Source: Planctomycetota bacterium | GTDB lineage: Bacteria; Planctomycetota; Planctomycetia; Pirellulales; Pirellulaceae | Direction: 5' to 3' | DNA: 14,417 nt | Assembly: GCA_023430365.1 (NCBI GenBank) | Contig: JAEZAS010000384.1 | Span: forward strand, 1-14,417 | In this document: positions 7,753-14,369 of the stretch, in pieces | Layout: every line of letters starts with the position of its first letter | How positions within the stretch are numbered: position 1 is the stretch's first letter | Program-made: the position numbers and the translations under genes | The notes under the pieces: generated by a model | What the model was told of the DNA's origin: nothing | Databases searched by the model: none | Seen by the model: only the letters and a program-made list of their open reading frames with translations

Positions 7753-8742
7753 TCAAGCAGGGCACGCGCGACGGCCGAAACGACGTAGCGCCAAGGATTT
7801 CATCCAGTAGATCCAACGCTTTGTTTGCGGTGCGAGCTCCCAGACCAACTGGTTGTTCGCTTCAAAAGCGGTCCAATCTCCCTGCCCTGCGTAACGCTTC
7901 GCCTGGCGATAGGCGAGCGATGTCACCATGCCTTGGAACCGGGGAGCGTCAAAGCCGGGATACTGGTCAGAGAAGATGGTCGCGAGACGGAGATATTCTC
8001 GCAAGTTGTCGCCGGTTCGCATGACCCGCGAGGTGTCGTTGGCTGGAAAGAGCCGATATTTCGCCAACGGCTCACTGCACATGACACCTCCACCTACAGC
8101 GATCGCCCTGACCCACATCTCCCAGTCAGCCACATGGCTTAGCGACTCCAGAAAGCCCCCATGCTGCTCGTAGAACCTGCGACGCAGGACTATGGATGGA
8201 GTGCGAAAAGGATTTTGGTAAAGAAAATGCTCGAAAGAGTGAGACAGGCTGCGCAGAGAATCTGGCGCTTCGCTTAGGCCGATCCATGACCCCTGTTCAT
8301 CGATCTCGATGGTACGAGTGGCAAGCATCGCCGCCTCTGGATAGGCCTCCGCAAGTGATTCAATGCATTGATAGAAGCCAGGCAGGACTAGATCGTCCCC
8401 GTGCAGAATGTGCACGAAAGTCCCTTTTGCCCTCCGGATGCACGCGTTGAAGTTTCCGCTTACGCCAACGTTCGCTGCGTGCCGGTGGAAAGAAACTCGG
8501 CCTGGCGCCAACTCTTGAACGACATCCTCCGGCTTGTCCCTGGTCGAACAATCATCGACGACTTCGATCTGCATCCGCTCGGGCCCGGGATCCTGGGCTA
8601 GAACACTCTGCAACGTCTCTCGCAGCATACGGGCGCAATTGAACGTCGGGATCATAACCGACCATGTAGGACGCGAGTCCTTTACAGTGGGGGGCTCGAT
8701 AGTCGGACCGCTCACATTGCACTGGAATTCGCGAACCTGCAC
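7753..8742 (-). CDS. Family-2 glycosyltransferase
   Basis: This 329-residue GT-A fold transferase shows WSVMIPTFN (27-35), the nucleotide-binding DDCS (63-66), HGDD (114-117) in the metal-binding DxD position, and DWEMW (206-210), the ED/DW-type catalytic region. No membrane helix is evident, so it is probably cytoplasmic or peripheral. The GTG start is well supported by AGGAGG six bases upstream. It lies 45 bases downstream of the UDP-galactopyranose mutase gene on the same strand, so the two are probably co-transcribed. This makes a galactofuranosyltransferase an attractive inference, but the sequence does not show the donor; known bacterial galactofuranosyltransferases such as GlfT2 are larger and I see no specific resemblance. 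Confidence 0.85.
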   Translation of the reverse strand: MQVREFQCNVSGPTIEPPTVKDSRPTWSVMIPTFNCARMLRETLQSVLAQDPGPERMQIEVVDDCSTRDKPEDVVQELAPGRVSFHRHAANVGVSGNFNACIRRAKGTFVHILHGDDLVLPGFYQCIESLAEAYPEAAMLATRTIEIDEQGSWIGLSEAPDSLRSLSHSFEHFLYQNPFRTPSIVLRRRFYEQHGGFLESLSHVADWEMWVRAIAVGGGVMCSEPLAKYRLFPANDTSRVMRTGDNLREYLRLATIFSDQYPGFDAPRFQGMVTSLAYRQAKRYAGQGDWTAFEANNQLVWELAPQTKRWIYWMKSLALRRFGRRACPA

Positions 8743-8748
8743 CGTGAG

Positions 8749-8754
8749 CCTCCT
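8749..8754 (-). promoter_or_regulatory. Ribosome binding site fixing the GT2 GTG start
   Basis: AGGAGG on the minus strand ends six bases before the GTG at 8742-8740. This is a full anti-Shine-Dalgarno match at ideal spacing and decides the non-ATG start. Confidence 0.8.
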
Positions 8755-8772
8755 GCTGGATACGCATGCACG

Positions 8773-8809
8773 ACGTTCCGCAACGGTTCAAGCGACCGTT
8801 GCGAGACGT
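8773..8809 (-). other. Intercistronic hairpin spanning the glf stop codon
   Basis: CGCAACGGT (8779-8787) and ACCGTTGCG (8795-8803) are perfect 9-base complements with a 7-base loop. Pairing continues outward after one mismatch to ACGT (8773-8776) and ACGT (8806-8809). On the minus-strand mRNA the glf stop (TGA, 8790-8788) lies in the loop. No T-run follows, so it is not a classic terminator. It may stabilise or process the glf message, or attenuate the downstream glycosyltransferase. Confidence 0.6.
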
Positions 8810-9903
8810 TCGGCAGGCACGCCATCAATCAATCGACTGGCAAGAAGCATTGCCCGCGCAATCGCCTGATCCATGTCGTAATAGCGGTACTCGCCCAAGC
8901 GGCCACAAAGGAGCAGATTGGGGACAGCGTCCGCCCGATTTCGGTATTGTTGGTACAACCGCTCATTGGCGGCGTCCGGGAAGGGATACTCGTAGTTGTT
9001 CGGATCAGCAGGCGTGGTTGTTACTTCATCGGTGATGACGGTCCCGCGGATCTGCCGGGCGTATTCCGACGGCAACATGTGCTTCCATTCGAGGCGACGG
9101 ATTTGAGGACCGTCGCCAGCGGCTGGCGTATTGATTTGTCCGCATGGTTGGACATAGTCCACATCGCTGATGTAGCGATGAGTGCGGATCTGGCCTCGGT
9201 ACGCCAGTTTGCCGCGGTCGAATCCGAAAAATTCATCGATCGGCCCGGTAAAGACCAATGCCTTGCGGTACTTGAACCATTCGCGATGCTGGAGATAGTC
9301 GCAATTGAGGATTACTGGAATCCCATCCAACAATCGCGACATAAAACCGGCATAGCCCAGCACGGGGATGCCTTGGTGCTTGTGCCGCATGAGTCTCGGC
9401 TCATCGTCCTCGCGAACGTCAAACCGTTTCGCGAGGCCCGCCGAGAGATGACTGGCCGGAACGCCCCACTGTTTCTCGGAATAGCCCTTCACGAACTTTT
9501 CGTAGATGAGCCTGGGCATCATGGCGAGCGACCCCTCTTCGAAATTGCTCGGTGTGCCTTGAAACTCAGGCTTCCAGCCTTGGCCGACAGTCCGGCGAAT
9601 GTAGCTGCCGGCGATGGGCCAATTTTCAAACTGGCCGTCGACGAGCGTTTTGACGCATGCCTCGTACGTGTAGAAGTCAGAAAACCGGTTAACGAATCGC
9701 CAAAGCTCGTCGCTGCTGGTGCGGAAGTAGTGCGGACCGTATGTATGGATCCGGATGCCACTTTCGTGAGCGTGATCGTGCACGTTCCCGCCAAGGTGAG
9801 CCCGGCGGTCGAGGATGACTACCTCGCGTCCAGCGTCCTTCAGCTTCCGTGCGATAACGGCTCCGGTCAATCCAGAGCCAACGATCAAGTAGTCCACTTC
9901 CAT
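8788..9903 (-). CDS. glf: UDP-galactopyranose mutase (divergent type)
   Basis: This FAD enzyme converts UDP-galactopyranose to UDP-galactofuranose in the cytoplasm. The 371 residues fit the family. The FAD site shows VGSGLTG (8-14), the acidic residue at the second strand end (D32) and GGN (38-40). Further family marks are GPH (56-58), YSEKQWG (141-147), HQGIP (176-180), FTGPIDEFF (218-226) and the C-terminal GRLGEYRYYDMDQ (334-346). By motif alignment with characterised mutases, W146, R164, R269, R335, Y341 and D343 correspond to conserved substrate-binding residues. Odd points are GPHYFRT where GPH-[ILV]-FHT is usual, and VQPCGQINTP in the usually aromatic PxINY region. I chose the ATG at 9903 because the FAD strand begins at once and AGGA lies nine bases upstream; the longer frame to 10083 adds 60 unconserved residues. 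It is divergent from galE, which supplies its substrate. Confidence 0.88.
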   Translation of the reverse strand: MEVDYLIVGSGLTGAVIARKLKDAGREVVILDRRAHLGGNVHDHAHESGIRIHTYGPHYFRTSSDELWRFVNRFSDFYTYEACVKTLVDGQFENWPIAGSYIRRTVGQGWKPEFQGTPSNFEEGSLAMMPRLIYEKFVKGYSEKQWGVPASHLSAGLAKRFDVREDDEPRLMRHKHQGIPVLGYAGFMSRLLDGIPVILNCDYLQHREWFKYRKALVFTGPIDEFFGFDRGKLAYRGQIRTHRYISDVDYVQPCGQINTPAAGDGPQIRRLEWKHMLPSEYARQIRGTVITDEVTTTPADPNNYEYPFPDAANERLYQQYRNRADAVPNLLLCGRLGEYRYYDMDQAIARAMLLASRLIDGVPAERLATVA

Positions 9904-9995
9904 GTGGCTTCGTCCTGGCGGGGCGACTCGTGGTTTCGTTGCTAGCGGCGCCGCGAACTCCATCGACCTCATGTCGTGGTCGCGGCTGGGTGGGG

Positions 9996-10018
9996 AATTT
10001 AGCAAATACCGCAAATTA
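9996..10018 (-). promoter_or_regulatory. AT-rich direct-repeat site in glf upstream region
   Basis: This short AT-rich island in otherwise GC-rich DNA has two GCAAAT repeats nine bases apart (10002-10007, 10011-10016), flanked by AATTT and AAATT. It lies about 100 bases upstream of glf and 110 upstream of galE. It could hold the glf -10 region (TAATTT or TAAATT on the minus strand) or an operator shared by both genes. No confident -35 was found. Confidence 0.3.
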
Positions 10019-10071
10019 GAGCCAGACCAGCCTTCGCTGGGAGCTAAGCATTCCTGTTGATGGATTCCTCT

Positions 10072-10099
10072 TTGCACAATCACCGCATGTTTCTATAAC
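10072..10099 (+). promoter_or_regulatory. Candidate sigma70-type promoter for galE
   Basis: TTGCAC (10072-10077) and TATAAC (10094-10099) are separated by 16 bases. The -10 matches consensus at five of six positions, the -35 at three of six. Transcription would begin near 10106, giving a leader of only about 23 bases before the galE ATG. Confidence 0.5.
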
Positions 10100-10109
10100 C
10101 GGCCGGACC

Positions 10110-10119
10110 AAGGAGGTGA
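10110..10119 (+). promoter_or_regulatory. Strong ribosome binding site of galE
   Basis: AAGGAGGTGA is an extended perfect match to the 16S rRNA 3' end and lies nine bases upstream of the ATG at 10129. It predicts efficient translation. Confidence 0.8.
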
Positions 10120-10128
10120 CACCAAGCG

Positions 10129-11121
10129 ATGAATGTTCTTGTGGTGGGCGGGGCGGGGTATATCGGCTCGCATACGGTAAAGCGGCTGACAGAGGCAGGG
10201 CATCAGGCGATCATCTACGACGACTTGTCACGTGGTCATCATCAGGTTGCCGAGATCCTGAAAGTTCCCGCCGTCTACGCCAAGATCGAAGAGCGGGAAT
10301 CGCTGTGTCGGACGCTGTCCGAATACCGCATCGAAGCGGTGATTCACTTTGCGGCCTTCGCGTATGTTGGCGAATCGGTTCAAAAGCCGCTCGAATACTA
10401 CCAGAACAATGTCGGAGCCACGCTCGATCTGCTGTATGCCATGAAGGAGCGAGGGGTGAACACTCTCGTCTTTTCCTCGACGTGTGCCACTTACGGAAAT
10501 CCTCAGAAGGTGCCGATAACCGAGGATCAACCTAAGGCGCCAGTCTCTCCGTATGGCCGCTCCAAGCTCATGGTCGAAGAGATTGTGAGCGACTTCGCAG
10601 CGGCGCACCCCGACTTCCGGTTTGCAGCTCTGCGGTACTTTAATGCGGCCGGTTGCTCGATGGACGGCGTGCTCGGAGAAGACCACACCCCCGAGACGCA
10701 CTTGATCCCAGTAGTGCTGCAGACGGTTCTGGGACAACGGTCGGTATTGTCGGTCTTTGGGACTGACTATCCCACGCCGGATGGTACCAACATTCGGGAC
10801 TACATCCATGTCGACGACCTGGCGGAAGCCCACATCCGGGCGATGGAGCAGCTCCAGCCCGGTGAGACGATTTTTGCGAACCTGGGAACTGGACAGGGGT
10901 TCTCGGTTAAAGAAATCATTTCAGTGGCAGAACGTGTCACGGGGCGAAAAGTGCCTGTCGAATATGGCCCCCGTCGCCCTGGTGATGCGATAGCACTCTA
11001 TGCATCCCCAGCCTACGCCAGGCAACGGCTTGGTTGGGAACCAAAGCACAAAGATCCGAAGACGATCGTCCGTTCGGCGTGGGAGTGGTTTAATAAAAAT
11101 CCAGAAGGCTACGGCCGCTAG
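10129..11121 (+). CDS. galE: UDP-glucose 4-epimerase
   Basis: This 330-residue extended short-chain dehydrogenase interconverts UDP-glucose and UDP-galactose with bound NAD. The sequence shows the NAD motif GGAGYIG (7-13), SST (116-118), catalytic YGRSK (Y142, K146) and RYFNAAG (169-175). The C-terminus ends in EGYG, as in typical GalE. By alignment with E. coli GalE (RREGDLPAYWAD versus RRPGDAIALYAS), the gatekeeper Tyr299 position is Leu290, so a wider pocket and activity on UDP-GlcNAc/GalNAc are possible. The ATG start is fixed by a perfect ribosome binding site. It is divergent from glf and 45 bases ahead of the FkbM gene without an obvious terminator, so it probably leads the plus-strand operon. 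Its likely job here is to supply UDP-galactose to the mutase. Confidence 0.95.
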   Translation: MNVLVVGGAGYIGSHTVKRLTEAGHQAIIYDDLSRGHHQVAEILKVPAVYAKIEERESLCRTLSEYRIEAVIHFAAFAYVGESVQKPLEYYQNNVGATLDLLYAMKERGVNTLVFSSTCATYGNPQKVPITEDQPKAPVSPYGRSKLMVEEIVSDFAAAHPDFRFAALRYFNAAGCSMDGVLGEDHTPETHLIPVVLQTVLGQRSVLSVFGTDYPTPDGTNIRDYIHVDDLAEAHIRAMEQLQPGETIFANLGTGQGFSVKEIISVAERVTGRKVPVEYGPRRPGDAIALYASPAYARQRLGWEPKHKDPKTIVRSAWEWFNKNPEGYGR

Positions 11122-11166
11122 GTAGCGGACTTCGATCTCGGCTTTCGAGTATAGGGAATCAGACTA

Positions 11167-12093
11167 GTGCTTTACCTCATCATTGACTCCTGGTCGTGTC
11201 CGCAATTCAAGGATGCTTTCCTAAGCAATCCTAATTTCGAATCTGACGTGAATTCGCTCGTTGCGGGACTCGACGACCAAAGCAGAAGGACTGTGGAGAG
11301 CATCGTGAGGTTTGTTCGGTGCTACGCTCACGTCGATTCTCCAGATCGGCACCGTCTACTTGAAGTGGAACCGTCGCTTTGTCCGTTCATCACGCCTGAA
11401 GATTGGCTACACGTGACCAATGACAAGCGACATTCCCAGATGCAGAAGGTTCGCTATTTTCCCGATCTGAGAGCATCCGAGGAATATATTCTTAAGAGCG
11501 AACTCGTCGTTTTAGTTCACGGCCTAGCGTATGTCCCTGGTGGGATCGCTTCCGTCAAAGGGAAAACCGTACTGGACATTGGTGCGTACCGCGGTGATTC
11601 AGCGCTTGTACTTAGCCGCATATGCGAACCAGATCACATCTATTCCTTCGAGCCAACGCCGACCGTCTATCAATCGCTGGTGTCAGTTGTGGAGCATTAC
11701 AAACTCAAAGTAACTCCGGTCAACTGCGGCGCTGGTGCCAATTCGGGAAAGGTGCGATTCAACGCGTCTGACATGGGATGGGGACAGGTTAGTGATAGTG
11801 GAAATATCGAGATCCCTATCATGCGAGTTGATGACTTTGTTCAGGAGAACAAAGTCCAGAACATTGGTTTGATCAAAGTGGACACTGAAGGATACGAGCA
11901 AGACGTGCTCGTGGGGGCACGCGAAACCATCCGAAGTCATCGCCCGATTCTCCTCCTGTCGATGTACCACCATGCGGAGCAGTTTCTGAACATGAGAAAA
12001 TGGGTCGAGGAGATTCGATCGGATTACCGCTATATGATTCGAAGGACGAATCCTCAGGCAGTGATTGATGAGACATACCTGATTTGTTATTGA
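11167..12093 (+). CDS. FkbM-family methyltransferase, copy 1
   Basis: This 308-residue protein is a SAM-dependent methyltransferase, probably O-methylating a sugar hydroxyl. The catalytic part has VLDIGAYRGDSA (135-146, SAM motif I), YSFEP (159-163, motif II), VDDF (221-224) and IKVDTEGYE (236-244), the FkbM hallmark. The first ~130 residues (YLIIDSWSCPQF, QSRRTVESIVRFVRC, LCPFI.PEDW) match no domain I recognise but are conserved in copy 2 at 13202-14194, so they are functional. The GTG start is forced: an in-frame stop lies at 11152-11154, and AGGGA precedes the GTG by about nine bases. It follows galE by 45 bases, suggesting one operon. Overall identity to copy 2 is roughly 60% by eye, nearer 90% in the last 50 residues. 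The substrate is unknown. Confidence 0.85.
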   Translation: MLYLIIDSWSCPQFKDAFLSNPNFESDVNSLVAGLDDQSRRTVESIVRFVRCYAHVDSPDRHRLLEVEPSLCPFITPEDWLHVTNDKRHSQMQKVRYFPDLRASEEYILKSELVVLVHGLAYVPGGIASVKGKTVLDIGAYRGDSALVLSRICEPDHIYSFEPTPTVYQSLVSVVEHYKLKVTPVNCGAGANSGKVRFNASDMGWGQVSDSGNIEIPIMRVDDFVQENKVQNIGLIKVDTEGYEQDVLVGARETIRSHRPILLLSMYHHAEQFLNMRKWVEEIRSDYRYMIRRTNPQAVIDETYLICY

Positions 12094-12243
12094 TTGTGAA
12101 TTTGTTGCCGTAAGCACTCACCCAGGCGGGGCGGCGGGCATTTCTTCGCCGAAAGTTGTCAACTCAAATTCGTTCAGGACCGAAAGAATAAGCGTCGCTA
12201 TCGTCGACTTGTCGGCGCCAGACTGTGGCACACCCCTCAGCTT

Positions 12244-12250
12244 AAGGAGA
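12244..12250 (+). promoter_or_regulatory. Ribosome binding site fixing the sulfotransferase GTG start
   Basis: AAGGAGA lies six bases before the GTG at 12257. The alternative TTG at 12209 has no comparable site, so this decides the start. The 163-base gap before it (12094-12256) holds a 7-base inverted repeat GAATTTG/CAAATTC (12098-12104, 12165-12171) of uncertain meaning and nothing else clear. Confidence 0.7.
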
Positions 12251-12256
12251 AGCAAG

Positions 12257-13180
12257 GTGAGCGAGAATTACGCCGCCGACGACCGTCTACAGAATTGCGT
12301 CTTCCCTTATTCCGGCTACTTTGTTTCGCCGGAACGTAAGCTGCTGTACTGTCCTATTCAGAAGGTAGCGTGCAGCAGTCTAAAGTTGTGGTGGGCACAC
12401 TTCGAAGAAGGGAATATTACTCCCTACACGGCGATTGAGGACTTCCGGCTGCCCGAGGAACTCACTGAATCTACTGTTTGGAATTACGTCGCACACGATA
12501 AACTCAACCGGTTTTCGCTCTGGAATCGCTGGGAAGAGGTGCGTTTCAGGCCTCTTCACGATCCTTCCTGGTTTCGGTTCGTGTTTGTACGGAATCCCTG
12601 GGCGAGGCTGGTTTCCTGTTTCCTCAATAAGTTTATTTCGCTCGACACAACGGCGCAAGATTTCATTCGCAGCACTCTGCCAAAGCATAAACGGAGCTCG
12701 ACGCTCGATCTGAGCTGTGCCGCAGGCATCAATACTTTGCGCTCGATAGCCGACATGTTCACCTTTCGTAAGTTCGTGGATCATTTGGCTGCGTGCGATC
12801 TCAACCGCGGCGATGTCGACTATCACTGGCGACCGCAACATCGTTTCTTGGCGGACGTCAATTTTCATTTTGTAGGCCGGTTCGAAAGGTTACGGGAAGA
12901 CCTGAAGCGGCTAAGCCAAATGGTCGGAGTCGAAAGCCCTCTTATCCGAGCAAACCCCACGTCCTACCAGCAGGGGTTGCGCACCTCGACGCGGTTTTGC
13001 GATTGCCCAATATCCCGATTGCGAAGAATGACTAACAAGCCAGATTTTCGCTTGTTCTATACGCCTTCCCTCGCGCGATTGGTGGGCGACCTGTATTCCC
13101 GCGATGTCACACTGCTGGGGTACGATTTTGACGGACACTACTCTGAATTCGTTGAACCTCAATTGCGGCTGTCGGCCTGA
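12257..13180 (+). CDS. Carbohydrate sulfotransferase-family protein
   Basis: This 307-residue protein is predicted to transfer sulfate from PAPS to a sugar hydroxyl. It resembles the sulfotransferase family 2 group, which includes chondroitin/HNK-1-type enzymes. The 5'-phosphosulfate loop reads QKVACSSLK (35-43), with K36 and S40/S41 placed as expected. The 3'-phosphate site reads VFVRNPWARLVSCF, with R112 and S120 in the usual R-x8-S arrangement. No signal peptide or membrane anchor is visible, so a cytoplasmic location is likely, unlike the Golgi-anchored animal enzymes. The GTG start is chosen on AAGGAGA upstream; a TTG at 12209 would add 16 residues. It sits between the two FkbM paralogues on the same strand, which argues for joint modification of one glycan. 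Family is confident, acceptor unknown. Confidence 0.85.
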   Translation: MSENYAADDRLQNCVFPYSGYFVSPERKLLYCPIQKVACSSLKLWWAHFEEGNITPYTAIEDFRLPEELTESTVWNYVAHDKLNRFSLWNRWEEVRFRPLHDPSWFRFVFVRNPWARLVSCFLNKFISLDTTAQDFIRSTLPKHKRSSTLDLSCAAGINTLRSIADMFTFRKFVDHLAACDLNRGDVDYHWRPQHRFLADVNFHFVGRFERLREDLKRLSQMVGVESPLIRANPTSYQQGLRTSTRFCDCPISRLRRMTNKPDFRLFYTPSLARLVGDLYSRDVTLLGYDFDGHYSEFVEPQLRLSA

Positions 13181-13201
13181 GTTCAATTGACGCCGTCTTG
13201 A

Positions 13202-14194
13202 ATGAACTTGGCCGCCCAACCCTCATCCGCTACGATTGGCTCAGCCCGCATACGGAATGAGCCATTGATTTATCTGATTATCGACTCTTGGACCTGTCCT
13301 CAGTTTCGCAGAGCGTTTCTCGCCAATCCGAGGCTGGATGAGGATGTCGCGGACTTGACCCGCGACATGGATCGACAGAGTAGACGTACGGTCGAGAGCA
13401 TCGTCGACTTTGTTCGTTGTTTTGTTATGGAAGTGCCAGAGCCGGAGCGGCACTCGCTCTTGGCAATGGAGCCGGATCTCTGTCCGTTCATTCTCCCTGA
13501 GGACTGGCTCTACGTCTCCAACTACAACAAGCACACCAAACTGCAGCGGGAGCAGTTTTTCCCGGACCTGCAGCCCTCTGACGAATTCGTCCTTAAGACG
13601 GAACTCATCCTGCTGCTTCATGGTTTGGCGTTTGTCCCGGGAGGCAAAGAGTCCATCAAGGACAAGGTCGTGCTCGACGTGGGCGCATTTAAAGGGGACT
13701 CAGCGCTTTGCTTTAGTCGCCTTTGTCAGCCCAAGCACATCTATTCGTTTGAACCGATCCCGTACGTGCACGACACGCTCGTCGAAATCATTACCAAGTA
13801 CAATGTGCCCGCCACGCCGATTCGCATGGCGCTGGGCGCCAGTCCCAAGACCGTTCAATTGAAGGGGTCGGATAAGGGCTGGGGACAAATCGATCCGCAG
13901 GGAGAGATCGAGATCCAGGTGGTCCGTATGGACGACTTCGTTGCGGAGAGAGGAATCACTGACGTCGGCCTGATCAAGGTAGACACCGAAGGCTACGAGC
14001 GGGAGGTGCTCCAAGGCTCGGTGGAAACCATCCGCAGAGATCGTCCGATCCTTCTGATGTCGATCTACCACAATGCGGAACAGTTCTTGAATATGCGGAA
14101 GTGGGTGGAGGAGATTCGCCCGGATTACCGCTACATGGTTCGAAGAACGAATCCGCAGGCTATAATCGATGAAACGTATCTGATCTGCTACTAG
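13202..14194 (+). CDS. FkbM-family methyltransferase, copy 2
   Basis: This SAM-dependent methyltransferase is a paralogue of 11167-12093, aligned over its whole length with one single-residue gap. Read from ATG 13202 it has 330 residues: motif I VLDVGAFKGDSA, motif II YSFEP and the hallmark IKVDTEGYE. The same uncharacterised N-terminal region is present (YLIIDSWTCPQF, QSRRTVESIVDFVRC, LCPFILPEDW). Copy 1 begins exactly where this frame has a TTG (13265), preceded by GGAATGAG much like GGAATCAG before copy 1. The real start may thus be TTG 13265 (309 residues), and the 21 extra residues may not be translated. ATG 13202 lacks a good ribosome binding site; I keep it only because it is ATG. It probably O-methylates a sugar at a different position or acceptor from copy 1 (inference). 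Confidence 0.85.
   Translation: MNLAAQPSSATIGSARIRNEPLIYLIIDSWTCPQFRRAFLANPRLDEDVADLTRDMDRQSRRTVESIVDFVRCFVMEVPEPERHSLLAMEPDLCPFILPEDWLYVSNYNKHTKLQREQFFPDLQPSDEFVLKTELILLLHGLAFVPGGKESIKDKVVLDVGAFKGDSALCFSRLCQPKHIYSFEPIPYVHDTLVEIITKYNVPATPIRMALGASPKTVQLKGSDKGWGQIDPQGEIEIQVVRMDDFVAERGITDVGLIKVDTEGYEREVLQGSVETIRRDRPILLMSIYHNAEQFLNMRKWVEEIRPDYRYMVRRTNPQAIIDETYLICY
13237..13264 (+). other. Inverted repeat abutting the alternative TTG start of FkbM copy 2
   Basis: TGGCTCA (13237-13243) and TGAGCCA (13258-13264) are perfect complements with a 14-base loop. The right arm ends at the base before the TTG at 13265, and the candidate ribosome binding site GGAATGAG (13254-13261) is split between loop and stem. 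If TTG is used, the hairpin could limit initiation. Confidence 0.4.
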
Positions 14195-14339
14195 GTAGCC
14201 CAGGGCGTGCTTCTGGAAGTCAGCTGTACGGTTGTCCGCATCCAGTCGGGAAGACTTGTCTAGGCCCTATCCAAAAGCCTATACGTCGCTATTGTTAAGT
14301 GCTACGGACGAATGCTTCTCGGGAATTTCGCTTCAGACG

Positions 14340-14369
14340 GCGCCGCTTGTGGGCGGTGCGGTAGTTTTT
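14340..14369 (+). terminator. Intrinsic terminator-like hairpin after FkbM copy 2
   Basis: GCGCCGC (14340-14346) pairs with GCGGTGC (14353-14359) through seven pairs including one G-U, with a six-base loop. TTTTT follows at 14365-14369 after a five-base spacer. It lies 145 bases after the FkbM stop and would end the galE-to-FkbM transcript. The rest of 14195-14417 shows no gene. Confidence 0.5.

Noticed and set aside
9904..10083. N-terminal extension of the mutase frame
   Set aside because: The 60 extra codons are unconserved in character and cover the likely promoter region; the FAD motif begins directly after ATG 9903.
12098..12171. GAATTTG/CAAATTC inverted repeat after FkbM copy 1 as a terminator
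   Set aside because: The arms are 60 bases apart, AT-rich and not followed by a T-run.
11167..14194. Composite transposon with the FkbM copies as direct repeats
   Set aside because: The copies are diverged genes, and no transposase, terminal inverted repeats or target duplications are visible.
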